Source: Clostridia bacterium
GTDB lineage: Bacteria > Bacillota > Clostridia > Oscillospirales > CAG-272
NCBI GenBank assembly: GCA_017411605.1
Contig: JAFQPR010000062.1
Coordinates: 1 to 64,000, forward strand
Length of the DNA: 64,000 nucleotides
Direction of reading: 5' to 3'
The notes under the pieces: generated by a model
The model's input: only the letters and a program-made list of their open reading frames with translations
What the model was told of the DNA's origin: nothing
Databases searched by the model: none
Shown here: one piece after another, positions 22,817 through 33,000 of the stretch
Numbering within the stretch: the first letter of the stretch is position 1
How the letters are laid out: every line of letters begins with the position of its first letter
Translations under genes and position numbers: made by a program

Positions 22817-25800
22817 TTATTTTATTCCGTACTCTGAAAGAAACGCATTGTATGCAGTTTCATTTTCGGATTTCACGGCGAGCTCAACATTGTAAACAGC
22901 AACGTTCATCTGAAGAGCGCCTATATTAAAGAACTCAAGAACAGGATTATCAAAGGTCTCCATAAGCGTACCGTTTATATACCAATAAGCTTTGCCGTTA
23001 TTAACTACTACAGCCCAATCGAGGACTAAAAGACTATTCGCATCAAAAAGCGCGGCGCCTGCGGTCTTGTCATTTTTATTTGCAAGTCCTGTCGCTGTAT
23101 AACCTGCACCAAGAACTCCGTCATTCGAACTGTCCCAGAGTAAAAATCTATATCCGGAACTGAATCTAAACTGAAGATGAGCATTTGATTTATTGATTGC
23201 GGTGATAGCAAGTGTACCCTTGATCGCATAGTTGTTGGTAAGAGCGGCACCGTTTGCATCGGTGTAATTTTTTCCGGTTCCGTTTATATTAGAGCTGTTG
23301 CCGTAGGAATTAATGAGTAACGCATTCGGATCTGCTACTGCCATAATAATCTTATTGTATTCTGCAAATCTAGCGTTATATTCTTCTTCGTTCTCGGATT
23401 TTACCGTCAGATCAACGTCATATATCGCGAGGTCCATTTCAAGGGCACCAACGTTGAAATATTGAAGTGTAGGAGAATCAAATTTTTCCAAAAGAGTATT
23501 ATTGATAAACCAATAAGCCTTGCCGTTATCTACAACTATAGACCAATTGAGAGTAAGCTCGCTCGTAGCATCAAAAAGAACCGCGCCCGGCGTTTTATCG
23601 TTCTTAGTTGTCAACCCCGTTGCAATATAACCCGCGCCAAGCTTTCCGTCCATATCCGCATCCCAAAGAAGGAATCTGAAGCCTTGACTGAATCTGAACT
23701 GAATATGAGGCTTTGCGGAAGCATTAGAAGCCGTAACGGTAAGAGTTCCGCTTATAATGTAGTTATTCGTAAGAGCGCTACCGTCTGCCGCTGTATAATA
23801 CTTTCCGACCGAGTTAATATCCCCGCCGACACCGTAATTCTTTATATAGTGAGCATTCGGGTCGTCCGTAATTGAAGGAACGTAGTTTTCAACGCCTCTA
23901 ACTTCATTGAGTATTGCGCGGATCTCATCATACGCAGCGAGTGTAGGATGAGAAAGGTCTGTCGAAAGATAAGAGCTCTGCTTAATTACGCCGTTCGAAT
24001 CAACAAATACCGACATAGTGTCAACATATGTAAACCAATCTTTACTTTCAGCATACTCTTTAATTCTTGCGGTGAGCTCAGGCGCCTTAACTGTTGAACT
24101 ATTGTAATAAGCCGTTCCCGCAGTATATCCGTTCTTCTTAGGCTCAACGCCTATGAAGTAGATCTTAACGTCGGGAAGAGCTTCTTTATACTTTTCGCAA
24201 AGGGCAGTGATTCTTGCGTAAAGCTCATCGACGGTAAGAGGACCGTGGTGAACGTCATTGAAGCCGATATGCACAACTATTTCCTTCGGCTCCATAGGAT
24301 ATACTATACGCTCGGAAACCACCTCAAGGTCATCTATCTGAGAGGAAGAAATACCCATAAGGAATGCTTTTTCATTCGGGAAGTCAGAATAGAAGTCGGA
24401 CCAGAAGGGGGGCTTTTCAATTTTATATCCGTCAAAGTAAGAATCTCCAACGAAAATAATACCACCCTTATTCTCTTCTTTGATAATGTATTCCTCGTAA
24501 TACTGAACCTTAGTTTCCGCTTGAACATCACCTGTAAAAGTGGATACGTTCACCGTAAACGTCTGCGCTTCATGGTACTGCGTGGATGCGGTGACTGTAA
24601 CGCTAAATGCTTCTTCGTATACACCCGTTGCGTATATTTTACCGTTTTCAACGAAAACGTTCGCATTATCCGTCACATACGTAACCTCGGTTGCATAATC
24701 GGGATTAGAGAAGGTTACCTTTATTTCCTTGCCCGCATAGTTAGAATAAATTGACGAAGGTGCTTCTACGGAAAACGTTCCGTAGTCAACAGGAGCATCG
24801 GGAATCTCTGTTCCACCACCGGGATTCTCGGGAGTCTGTGTTCCACCGTTAGGATCCTCGGGGTCAACTACAGGAGTATCTCCTGTTCCATCTCCGTCAC
24901 TCGGCTGATCGGGATCTGCGGGAGCGTTAGCTGCCGCTCTAGCTTCATTAATTATCTCACGAATTTCATCATACGCAGGAAGAGTCGGATGAGAAAGGTC
25001 TGTCGAAAGATAAGAGCTCTGCTTTATTACTCCGTTAGAATCGACAAAGACAGGCATTGTTTCAAGATAAATAAACCAATCGTGCTCTTCCGCATACGCC
25101 TTTATCATATCTGTTACTATGGGGGCTCTAAGCGTCGAGGTCATATAATACTGAGTTCCCTCGGTATATCCGTTTTTCTTAGGTTCAATACCCATAAAGT
25201 AGATTTTTACATCCGGGAGCTGTTCTTTATATTTCTCGCAGAGAGCTACGATCCTTGAGTAAAGCTCATCGGTGGAAAGAGTTCCGCTATGAACGTCATT
25301 AAAGCCAATGTGTAAAACTATCTCTTTCGGCTCCATAGGGTATACGATACGCTCGGAAACTATCTCAAGGTTATCAATCTGAGCCTGCGAAATACCTAAA
25401 AGGAACGCTTTCTCATCGGCATAATCCTCATAGAAATCAGACCAGAATGAAGGCTTTCCATCTCTGAGCTGACCCGAGAAATAAGAGTCACCGATAAATA
25501 TAAGACCGCCTTTATTCTCTTCTTTTATTATGTTCTGTTCATAATAAAGCAAGGTTTTTTCAATATTGATTCCGTCATCATAATTGGAGACCTCAATGGT
25601 AAAGCGCTGCGGCTCGTGATGCTCGGATACCGCTGTAACCGTAACCGTTTCGGGCGTATTAAACATTCCTGTTGCTGAAATTATTCCGTTATTTACCGTA
25701 ACCTTGCTGTTATTAGTCGTGAAGGTCACGTCCGATGCATATTCGGGATTAGTAAAGGTTACCTTTATTTCCTTGCCCGAATAGTTCGAGTAAATTGATT

Positions 25801-26218
25801 TTGGAGCGTCTATTATCATAGTACCTTTATCCACGGGCTTTTCATCCTCATTAGAATCCTCACCGCCGTCATCCGGACTGTTACCTTCATCAGACGGAAC
25901 GTCAACCTTGTCACCAAGCAAAACTATTACCTTGAATTCCGTTTCAACGTTTCCGTATTTAACGGTTACTACGGTCGTAGTTTCCGCTACGAGAGCTTTC
26001 AGAATTCCGTATTCGATGGAAATGTTATTTCCCGAATAGGAATATTCTACAGTTTCATTCTTAAGACCGGTATTCACCGAGGTAGGAAGTTCAACCTCCT
26101 CTCCGTATTTCATCGTTATATCGGGAAAATCGATCTTTGGCATAAGTGCATCGCAGCTTGAAAGCAAAAGCATCGCCATACAAGTTATAATTATCAAAAA
26201 ACAAAGAATTTTCTTCAT
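22817..26218 (-). CDS. Secreted lipoprotein with two SGNH/GDSL hydrolase modules and two C-terminal repeats
   Basis: This 1133-residue protein has a type II signal with lipobox LSSC (lipidated C22). An Ig-like region (30-100) and an acidic linker follow. Then comes a duplicated unit: a bacterial Ig-like domain (about 133-212, 480-562) plus an SGNH hydrolase (about 236-425, 584-772). Block I is GDSY (S245, S593), block III is GFND (305-308, 652-655), and block V is DLSH (D407/H410, D754/H757). Both copies keep all catalytic residues. The C-terminus has two more copies of a roughly 150-residue beta-rich domain (LTNNY...FRFLLWD...LGAGY). It is likely a surface esterase, perhaps deacetylating glycans. 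ATG follows GAAGGGAATC. Confidence 0.82.
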   Translation of the reverse strand: MKKILCFLIIITCMAMLLLSSCDALMPKIDFPDITMKYGEEVELPTSVNTGLKNETVEYSYSGNNISIEYGILKALVAETTTVVTVKYGNVETEFKVIVLLGDKVDVPSDEGNSPDDGGEDSNEDEKPVDKGTMIIDAPKSIYSNYSGKEIKVTFTNPEYASDVTFTTNNSKVTVNNGIISATGMFNTPETVTVTAVSEHHEPQRFTIEVSNYDDGINIEKTLLYYEQNIIKEENKGGLIFIGDSYFSGQLRDGKPSFWSDFYEDYADEKAFLLGISQAQIDNLEIVSERIVYPMEPKEIVLHIGFNDVHSGTLSTDELYSRIVALCEKYKEQLPDVKIYFMGIEPKKNGYTEGTQYYMTSTLRAPIVTDMIKAYAEEHDWFIYLETMPVFVDSNGVIKQSSYLSTDLSHPTLPAYDEIREIINEARAAANAPADPDQPSDGDGTGDTPVVDPEDPNGGTQTPENPGGGTEIPDAPVDYGTFSVEAPSSIYSNYAGKEIKVTFSNPDYATEVTYVTDNANVFVENGKIYATGVYEEAFSVTVTASTQYHEAQTFTVNVSTFTGDVQAETKVQYYEEYIIKEENKGGIIFVGDSYFDGYKIEKPPFWSDFYSDFPNEKAFLMGISSSQIDDLEVVSERIVYPMEPKEIVVHIGFNDVHHGPLTVDELYARITALCEKYKEALPDVKIYFIGVEPKKNGYTAGTAYYNSSTVKAPELTARIKEYAESKDWFTYVDTMSVFVDSNGVIKQSSYLSTDLSHPTLAAYDEIRAILNEVRGVENYVPSITDDPNAHYIKNYGVGGDINSVGKYYTAADGSALTNNYIISGTLTVTASNASAKPHIQFRFSQGFRFLLWDADMDGKLGAGYIATGLTTKNDKTPGAVLFDATSELTLNWSIVVDNGKAYWFINNTLLEKFDSPTLQYFNVGALEMDLAIYDVDLTVKSENEEEYNARFAEYNKIIMAVADPNALLINSYGNSSNINGTGKNYTDANGAALTNNYAIKGTLAITAINKSNAHLQFRFSSGYRFLLWDSSNDGVLGAGYTATGLANKNDKTAGAALFDANSLLVLDWAVVVNNGKAYWYINGTLMETFDNPVLEFFNIGALQMNVAVYNVELAVKSENETAYNAFLSEYGIK

Positions 26219-26270
26219 AAGATTCCCTTCTTTCCTTAGTAATTATTTCGAGAATTTCTGCTATATAACT

Positions 26271-26299
26271 ATATTATCACAAAAGTATAAAAAAAGCAA
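26271..26299 (-). promoter_or_regulatory. Promoter of the SGNH lipoprotein
   Basis: On the minus strand TTGCTT (26294-26299), a 17-base spacer and TAATAT (26271-26276) lie about 55 bp before the start. Confidence 0.6.
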
Positions 26300-26446
26300 T
26301 AAATTTTTAAAATATCTTATTTAAAGGCTTTAAAAACGTTTTCATATTTTACATCAAAAAACCCTTGAGCTTAAGAATTCTTCATCTTTTTTGATAGCTT
26401 TAATTGTGAATTTTTTTAAAAAAGATAAATTGTTTTGAAAGTAATA

Positions 26447-26475
26447 TTGAAAATCGGTTTTGTATATGATAAAAT
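26447..26475 (+). promoter_or_regulatory. Promoter of the membrane protein / glycyl radical enzyme operon
   Basis: TTGAAA (26447-26452), a 17-base spacer and TAAAAT (26470-26475) lie 47 bp before the first start. The rest of the 26219-26522 gap is AT-rich with no gene. Confidence 0.65.
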
Positions 26476-26522
26476 TAAAAAGGAAAACTATGAACAAGAA
26501 CAAAACACATACGGAGTAATAT

Positions 26523-27098
26523 ATGAAAAGCATTTACATACTATCAACCAAGCTTTGGGTATATCTGACAGAGATACCCGTGCTAATTTTACTATGGGTT
26601 TCAATAAGCACAAATCATCTTGCGGAAGGGACTTTGAAATATTATCCGCTGATAATCTTCTTATCTCTTGCCGTCGTATTTATAATGGTATATTTTTTCA
26701 GCGTTATTTCCATAAGCTGTGAAGAAATAAGGTATCACGGACTCTTTTCTTCAAGGGACAGCGCTTTTATAACAGAAAACAAAACTTTGGTAATACGGAT
26801 AAAACCACGAAGAAATTTGGATATTGAACTTTACGGAGATGCAGGCGCGGAGCCCGCATTTGATTGGATGAAGGCAGACGACGTTATACACCGTGATATA
26901 TGCCTTTTCCGCGGACGAGCTAACGGCTCGGTCGGTACAGCTAAGAGAATTCTGAAGTTTTTTAACGTACCGGAAGAAGAGCGCATAAGCGCCATGAATG
27001 ACGGGTTTTCTTACGAAGATGATGCCATACGTGTTAATTCTTGCCAAAAAAACGAGGTCTTTGAAATCTCGCTAAGTTTTAAAATAACAATAGTTTGA
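26523..27098 (+). CDS. Small membrane protein of unknown function
   Basis: This 191-residue protein has two N-terminal hydrophobic helices (about 10-30 and 42-62), then a soluble domain of strands and helices with many charged residues. The helix pair with a following soluble part suggests a membrane-anchored cytoplasmic domain. No known motif is recognised. ATG 26523 follows GGAGTAATAT. It is 20 bases upstream of the glycyl radical enzyme gene and shares its strand and promoter, so it is probably functionally tied to that enzyme. Confidence 0.7.
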   Translation: MKSIYILSTKLWVYLTEIPVLILLWVSISTNHLAEGTLKYYPLIIFLSLAVVFIMVYFFSVISISCEEIRYHGLFSSRDSAFITENKTLVIRIKPRRNLDIELYGDAGAEPAFDWMKADDVIHRDICLFRGRANGSVGTAKRILKFFNVPEEERISAMNDGFSYEDDAIRVNSCQKNEVFEISLSFKITIV

Positions 27099-27118
27099 TA
27101 ATATTAGAGGATAAACGA

Positions 27119-29098
27119 ATGATGAACAAAGCACTTTATAATTTCTATATAGTTGATCGCTCTTACAGAGAGATGTATCGCAAAGAATTTGACAGAAATC
27201 TTGCAGAAGAATTTCATTCAGCAGATCTTTCCGATGAGGAAAGACTTATACGCCGTTTCGAGCTCCTATGCGAAAAAGAGGTTGCTCATATTCACGACTT
27301 TGAAAAGATAGTAATGCTCAGAACAAACAAGAACATTCCCGAGTGCTTCACCGACGGGGAATGGGCAGAACGCAGAAAAAATCATTATATTCACGAAAAC
27401 GGTTACGTATCTAATCTCAGTCCGAATTACGCAAAGGTTATAGAAAAAGGGCTTTTACACTTCCGCAAAGACGCAAACGAATACGGCGTGCGCGCTATAG
27501 ATGCATGCTTATCGGTATGCGACAGGTATCTTGAAGAAGCGAGGAAGCAGGACAGGCAAGACCTCGTTAAGATTTTTTCTCAAATCCCAAGATACGGCGC
27601 ACGAAATTTCCGCGAAGCGCTTCAGTTTTTCCGTATAATTCACTTCTTCCTTTGGCTTGAGGGAGATTATCACAACACTGTCGGTCGATTCGACCAATAT
27701 ATGTACCCCTACTTTATTGCTGATATTGAGCGCGGTGTTTATACAAAGGAAACAGCTCTCGACCTCATTGAAGACTTCTTTATCTCCTTTAACAAGGACT
27801 CAGATCTCTACGTCGGAGTTCAGCAGGGTGATAACGGGCAAAGTATGGTCCTCGGTGGAACGGACAAGGATGGGAACGATACGTACAATATGCTATCCGA
27901 GCTTTGCCTTATTGCATCCGAAGAACTCAAACTAATAGATCCTAAGATAAATCTCAGAGTCAGTAAAAACACTCCCCTTTCTGTCTTCGAGCAATGCACA
28001 AAGCTGACACGCGCAGGACTCGGCTTCCCTCAGTATTCCAATGATGACGTCGTTATTCCCGCGCTCATCAAATACGGATATGCTCCCGAGGATGCTATAA
28101 ATTACGTTGTTGCGGCGTGCTGGGAATTCATTATTCCCGGAGTCGGAAACGATATCGCAAATATCGGAGCACTTAACTTCCCCGCCGTTATCGACCGCGC
28201 TATAAGGGAGGCAATTGGCAGCGCGAAGGGCTTTAATGAGCTTTTAGAGCGCACCCGTTCGCTGATTTTTGAGGAATGCGATAAAATCAGAGCCTCAATT
28301 CACGACGTGCTCGTTGCGCCTTCTCATTTTATGGATATTCTCAGAGACGGCAAGAAATATAACAATTTCGGTATTCACGGCTCAGGAATAGCTTCTGCGG
28401 CAGATGCGCTTGTCGCCGTTAAAAAATATGTATTTGACGAAGGTTCGGTTACACCCGAAAGACTTATTTCCGCGCTTGATTCAAACTTTGAGTCAGATGC
28501 CGAGCTTCTTCACAAGCTCAGATTTGAAGCACCAAAAATGGGGCATGCTGATCCCGAGGTTGACAAGCTCGCAGGATTTATAATCAACACATTTGCAGAT
28601 GCGCTTGACGGAAAAACCAACTGTCTCGGCGGCTGCTACAGAGCGGGCAGCGGCACTGCAATGTATTATCTCTGGCACGCGCGCGAACTTGGCGCAACGG
28701 CTGACGGAAGATTTGCATCAGAGCCCTTCGGTACAAATTTCTCACCAAATCTTTTTGCAAAGATCCCCGGTCCCATTTCGGTTATTGAGTCGTTTACCGC
28801 AAACGATATGACGAGAAATATGAATGGCGGTCCCCTTACCCTTGAGTTTGCATCAAGCATTTTCAACAACGAAGAAAGTATGCGAAAGGTTGCGGAGCTT
28901 ATAAAATATTTCATTATGAGAGGCGGTCACCAGCTTCAGCTTAATGCCGTTAACCTCGATACAATGAAAGCTGCTCAGAAAAACCCCGAGCTTTATCGCA
29001 ATCTTGTTGTACGAATATGGGGTTGGTCTGCTTACTTCGTTGAGCTTGACCGCGAATTCCAGAATCACGTTATGCTAAGACAGGAATACACCGTTTAA
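27119..29098 (+). CDS. Glycyl radical enzyme of the pyruvate formate-lyase superfamily, atypical subfamily
   Basis: This 659-residue protein has the glycyl radical motif RIWGWSAYF near the C-terminus (radical Gly635). The thiyl cysteine loop reads AACWEFIIPG (C334). The Glu two residues after the Cys (E336) matches the Cys-x-Glu pattern of glycerol dehydratase, CutC and hydroxyproline dehydratase rather than the Cys-Cys of pyruvate formate-lyase. It is shorter than those enzymes (about 750-850), and the usual GCVEP is replaced by ACWEF. This suggests an uncharacterised dehydratase or lyase. ATG 27119 follows AGAGGATAAACGA; ATG 27122 is the alternative. The activase overlaps its stop. No microcompartment genes are nearby. 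Confidence 0.85.
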   Translation: MMNKALYNFYIVDRSYREMYRKEFDRNLAEEFHSADLSDEERLIRRFELLCEKEVAHIHDFEKIVMLRTNKNIPECFTDGEWAERRKNHYIHENGYVSNLSPNYAKVIEKGLLHFRKDANEYGVRAIDACLSVCDRYLEEARKQDRQDLVKIFSQIPRYGARNFREALQFFRIIHFFLWLEGDYHNTVGRFDQYMYPYFIADIERGVYTKETALDLIEDFFISFNKDSDLYVGVQQGDNGQSMVLGGTDKDGNDTYNMLSELCLIASEELKLIDPKINLRVSKNTPLSVFEQCTKLTRAGLGFPQYSNDDVVIPALIKYGYAPEDAINYVVAACWEFIIPGVGNDIANIGALNFPAVIDRAIREAIGSAKGFNELLERTRSLIFEECDKIRASIHDVLVAPSHFMDILRDGKKYNNFGIHGSGIASAADALVAVKKYVFDEGSVTPERLISALDSNFESDAELLHKLRFEAPKMGHADPEVDKLAGFIINTFADALDGKTNCLGGCYRAGSGTAMYYLWHARELGATADGRFASEPFGTNFSPNLFAKIPGPISVIESFTANDMTRNMNGGPLTLEFASSIFNNEESMRKVAELIKYFIMRGGHQLQLNAVNLDTMKAAQKNPELYRNLVVRIWGWSAYFVELDREFQNHVMLRQEYTV

Positions 29099-29922
29099 TG
29101 AAGGCTACGATTTTTGATATTAAGGAATTTGCGTTAAACGACGGCGAGGGCATCCGTACTACGGTCTTTTTCAAGGGTTGCCCACTTCGCTGCGCCTGGT
29201 GCCACAATCCCGAGGGGCTATCCCCTGCCCCCGAGCTTTACATAAAAAAGAACGGCTGCAGGAACTGCGGCTTATGTAAAAAGGATTGCAGGCATCCCGA
29301 ATGCAAGCCTTTTGGCAGATGTATCCATATCTGCCCTATGGATCTTGTTTCAGTGGCAGGGCGCGAATGGAATGTTAACGAGCTTTACGACATGCTAATG
29401 CGTGGCAAAGCCATTTATGAGTCAACGGGGGGCGGTGTGACCTTCTCCGGCGGAGAGCCTCTTATGCAAAGCGAGTTTTTATTTGAAATTCTCGAAATGC
29501 TTCGAGGAAAAGTACATACTGCGATTGAGACCTCAGGGTTCGCAAGTGAAAATGTATTCAAAAAAATCGCATCTGCTTGCGACTTTGTTATAATGGATAT
29601 AAAATTCATCTCCGGTGAACTTCACAAAAAATATACGGGCTGCTCAAACGAAAAGATACTTGATAATGCAAAATGGCTTATAAGGTCTAACATTCCGCAT
29701 CTTTTCAGAACTCCGCTTATTCCCACAATAACCGATACAGAAGATAATCTTCGAGCAATTTCCGATTTTATCGGAGAAGAAAAAATTGAGCTCTTAAAGT
29801 ATAACACCTTAGCTTCCGCAAAATACGCAAGCGTTGGCAGAGTATTTGATTTAAATATTTCCAGCGAAGAAGTAAGCATCCCGAATGTTTCGTTTTTCAA
29901 AAACGCTACTGTAAGAAAATAG
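29098..29922 (+). CDS. Glycyl radical enzyme activase (radical SAM)
   Basis: This 274-residue radical SAM protein has the CxxxCxxC cluster site C28/C32/C35 (CPLRCAWCHNPEG). A cysteine-rich insertion for extra FeS clusters follows (C54, C57, C60, C64, C69, C75, C79). The GGGVTFSGGEPL segment binds SAM, and DFVIMDIKF is also seen. Such activases abstract a hydrogen from the partner enzyme's glycine. The start codon ATG shares its A with the last base of the TAA of the enzyme gene, implying coupled translation and a dedicated partnership. The two-cluster insertion is typical of activases for glycerol dehydratase-like and decarboxylase enzymes rather than simple PflA. Confidence 0.92.
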   Translation: MKATIFDIKEFALNDGEGIRTTVFFKGCPLRCAWCHNPEGLSPAPELYIKKNGCRNCGLCKKDCRHPECKPFGRCIHICPMDLVSVAGREWNVNELYDMLMRGKAIYESTGGGVTFSGGEPLMQSEFLFEILEMLRGKVHTAIETSGFASENVFKKIASACDFVIMDIKFISGELHKKYTGCSNEKILDNAKWLIRSNIPHLFRTPLIPTITDTEDNLRAISDFIGEEKIELLKYNTLASAKYASVGRVFDLNISSEEVSIPNVSFFKNATVRK

Positions 29923-29958
29923 CTTGTTAAAAAATACAATTTAATAGCAAAATAGCAT

Positions 29959-30030
29959 CGATATGTAAATTCATTTTTACATATCGAAAGAAAAACCCGT
30001 GTGCCTTTCGACACACGGGTCTTTTTTTAT
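29959..30030 (+). terminator. Double hairpin terminator
   Basis: Hairpin 1 is CGATATGTAAA (29959-29969) with TTTACATATCG (29976-29986). Hairpin 2 is ACCCGTGTG (29995-30003) with CACACGGGT (30012-30020), followed by CTTTTTTT. The A-rich left side could also serve the convergent gene ending at 30050. Confidence 0.85.
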
Positions 30031-30049
30031 GTCAAGCTATATTTCAGCT

Positions 30050-33000
30050 TTATACATATTTTTTAGCTACACCGCCTGCAAGAGTAATCATCTTAACAGC
30101 CTGGAGCGAGAACTTATCTGCTTCAACGGTCAAGCACTTAGTCATTGTACCGTTAGCAAGCACCTTAAGTCTGCCTGCGGCCTTATTAACGATTCTCTTA
30201 GCCTTGAGTGCATCGAGAGTTACGACTTCTCCGTCCTCGAAGTTAGCGCAGATCTGGTCGATATTAACTTCAACCATCTTTCCGCTTCTGCCCTTCTTGA
30301 TTACCTCGATAGAATGCTCTGCTACATCGTCGGAAATCATCTCGTCTGCATGAACAGCATCGGTGAATACTTCATGATGCTCTTCGACAGGAGCTTCTTC
30401 GACGGGAGCTTCCTCGGCGGGAGCTTCCTCAACGGGAACTTCCTCAACAGGAGCTTCTTCGACGGGAGCTTCCTCAACGGGTGCTTCTTCAACGGGAACT
30501 TCCTCAACAGGAGCTTCTTCGACGGGAGCTTCTTCAACGGGAGCTTCCTCAACGGGAGCTTCCTCAACAGGAGCTTCCTCGGCAGGAGCTTCCTCGGCGG
30601 GAGCTTCTTCGACGGGAGCTTCCTCGGCGGGAGCTTCCTCAACGGGAGCTTCTTCGATGGGAGCTTCCTCAACGGGAGCTTCCTCGGCGGGAGCTTCTTC
30701 GGCGGGAGCTTCCTCAACAGGAGCTTCTTCGGCGGGAGCTTCCTCGGCAGGAGCTTCCTCGGCGGGAGCTTCCTCGGCAGGAGCTTCTTCGACGGGAGCT
30801 TCCTCGGCGGGAGCTTCCTCGACGGGAGCTTCAACTACGGGAATTTCTTCTACCGCAGAAGCTTCGCTTTCCTGCTTATGGCTATCAATAAGACTATCTA
30901 CGTTTTCTTCGAGAAGAACGGTAGACTGATCAAGCTTAACGCCTGCAGGAAGAATAATCTTCATAAGTCCACGCTTAGCAAGACTGCTATTTGATTCGTA
31001 AGGCTTATGGTAATCTGCGTTCTGCACCTTACCAACAGGGATATCAAGGCTCTTCATAAGCTCTCCAATAAGCTCAAGCGCATACTTAAGAGCTCTTGCG
31101 CTTCTTACCTTAAGAAGCATAGGAAGCTTATCGAACTTAGGATTATCCGAAAGGTCGGTGAAGTGATACTTGGATGCATTGTATTCCTGAGGAACGAGAG
31201 CAAGGTTAATGGTAAGGGTCTTACCCTTGATATTAATTCTTGCGAGCTGGTCACGTCCCTTTGAGAAGGTTTCGTAGTTCCAGCTTGTTCTGGACTTAAC
31301 GCCCTTGTAGGAAAGAAGGTGATTCTTAAGGGCTGTGTAGTAATCCTGAACATCGTTCTCGGACTGGATAAGACGGGATGTGAAGGAGCTTCTGTATCTG
31401 ATAAGAACAACGTTTCCGCCAACGTCAACGGTGTTTTCACCGATGATAACAGGTGCGCCTGCAGAAACAGATGCAGTTTCGGTTGCAACAGCAACGTCGG
31501 GTTCAGCCTCAACAGCTTCCTCTGCTACAGTTTCCTCTGTGGGAGCTTCTTCGATGGAAGCTTCCTCTGCAGTTCCTTCTGCGGCAGCTTCTTCTGCGGC
31601 AGCTTCAACAGCTACGTCTGCTTCATCCTCAATAATTTCGCTGACCTCTTCCTGGTCATAGAGGAATACCTCTTCACGGGTTGCGGTAGCTTCGCCACCG
31701 TCAATAATGTCAGCAACGTTTGCTTCACGAATCTCAAGCGAAGGATCATACTTAACGCCCTCGGGAAGGATTACCTTCACGATGCCGCGCTTAGCAAGGC
31801 TTGCGTTGGATTCATAAGGCATATGGTAATCAACAGTGGGTATCTCACCCTGTTCAATACCGAGATTCTTCATTACGTCAGCGATAAGCTCAAGCGCGTA
31901 CTTAAGAGCTCTGTCACTTCTTACCTTAAGAAGCATAGGAAGCTTCGCGAACTTAGGATTATCCGAAAGATCGGTGAAGTGATACTTAGTTACGCTGTAT
32001 TCCTTAGGATTAAGCGCAAGATGAAGTGTCAAGGACTTGCCCTTTACATTGAGCTTCACGCACTGAGTTCTGCCCTTTGTAAATACTTCGTAATTCCAGC
32101 TTGCCTTTGCCTTAATTCCTGCATAGGAAAGGATGTAATTCTTAATTGTTGTGTAGTAATCCTGGAGATTTGCGCTTGCCTGGATAAGGCGGGACGTGAA
32201 GGAGCTTCTGTAATGTACGTAAACAACTTCGCCGTCAACAAGTACGCTATCTGTATTGTCCTCATTTTCTTCAACAGAAGGAACGACAATCGCAGCAGCC
32301 ACGGGCTCTTCAACCACAGGCTCTTCTGCCACGGGCTCTTCAACCACAGGCTCTTCAACCACGGGTTCTTCAGCAACGGGTTCTTCTACTACAGGTTCGA
32401 TAGCAACCTCAGGCTCTACAACCTCGGGTTCTACGATAGCCTCGGGCTCTTCAACCACAGGCTCTTCTACTACTTCATCAGCTACGGGCTCTTCTACTGC
32501 GGGTTCCTCCACAGCAATTTCGTCTGCGACCTCCTCGACCTCAGGCTCTGCTTCTTCAGCAACCTCAGTCACGGGTTCTTCAGCAATAACTTCGGATTCG
32601 GGAGATTCTGCATCTGCTGATGTTACTTCTTCGGGAACCTCGACGGCAGCCTCTCCCACAGAAGGGGTGGTAGGCACGGGATCTCCTTCTTCCTTTAATG
32701 CATCTTCAAGTGCCTGCGCTTCTTTCTTGCGTTTGATAAGGATCACTGCAAGTACAACACCGCCTGCTACGAGAAGTACGCCAAGTATAACAAGCAGCCA
32801 GATCCACCATTTGCTCTTAGGTTTATCATCGGAACCGTCGGGATCGGTAGGATCATCGGGGGTAGTTCCACCACCGGGACCACCGGGATTGTAATTAGGA
32901 TCAACAGCTCCGCATTCGCACTTACCGTCTACAAAGTTATGCTCATGCTCAGGCTGCTTATCCTCGAAAGCAACGATAGCATAATCCGAGAAGCTATCTG

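Noticed and set aside
30337..30929. Long frames on both strands across the VEEAP array (Ser/Gly/Ala-rich and Lys/Leu/Pro/Arg-rich).
   Set aside because: They arise from a 15-base repeat read in other frames and lack RBS or domain content.
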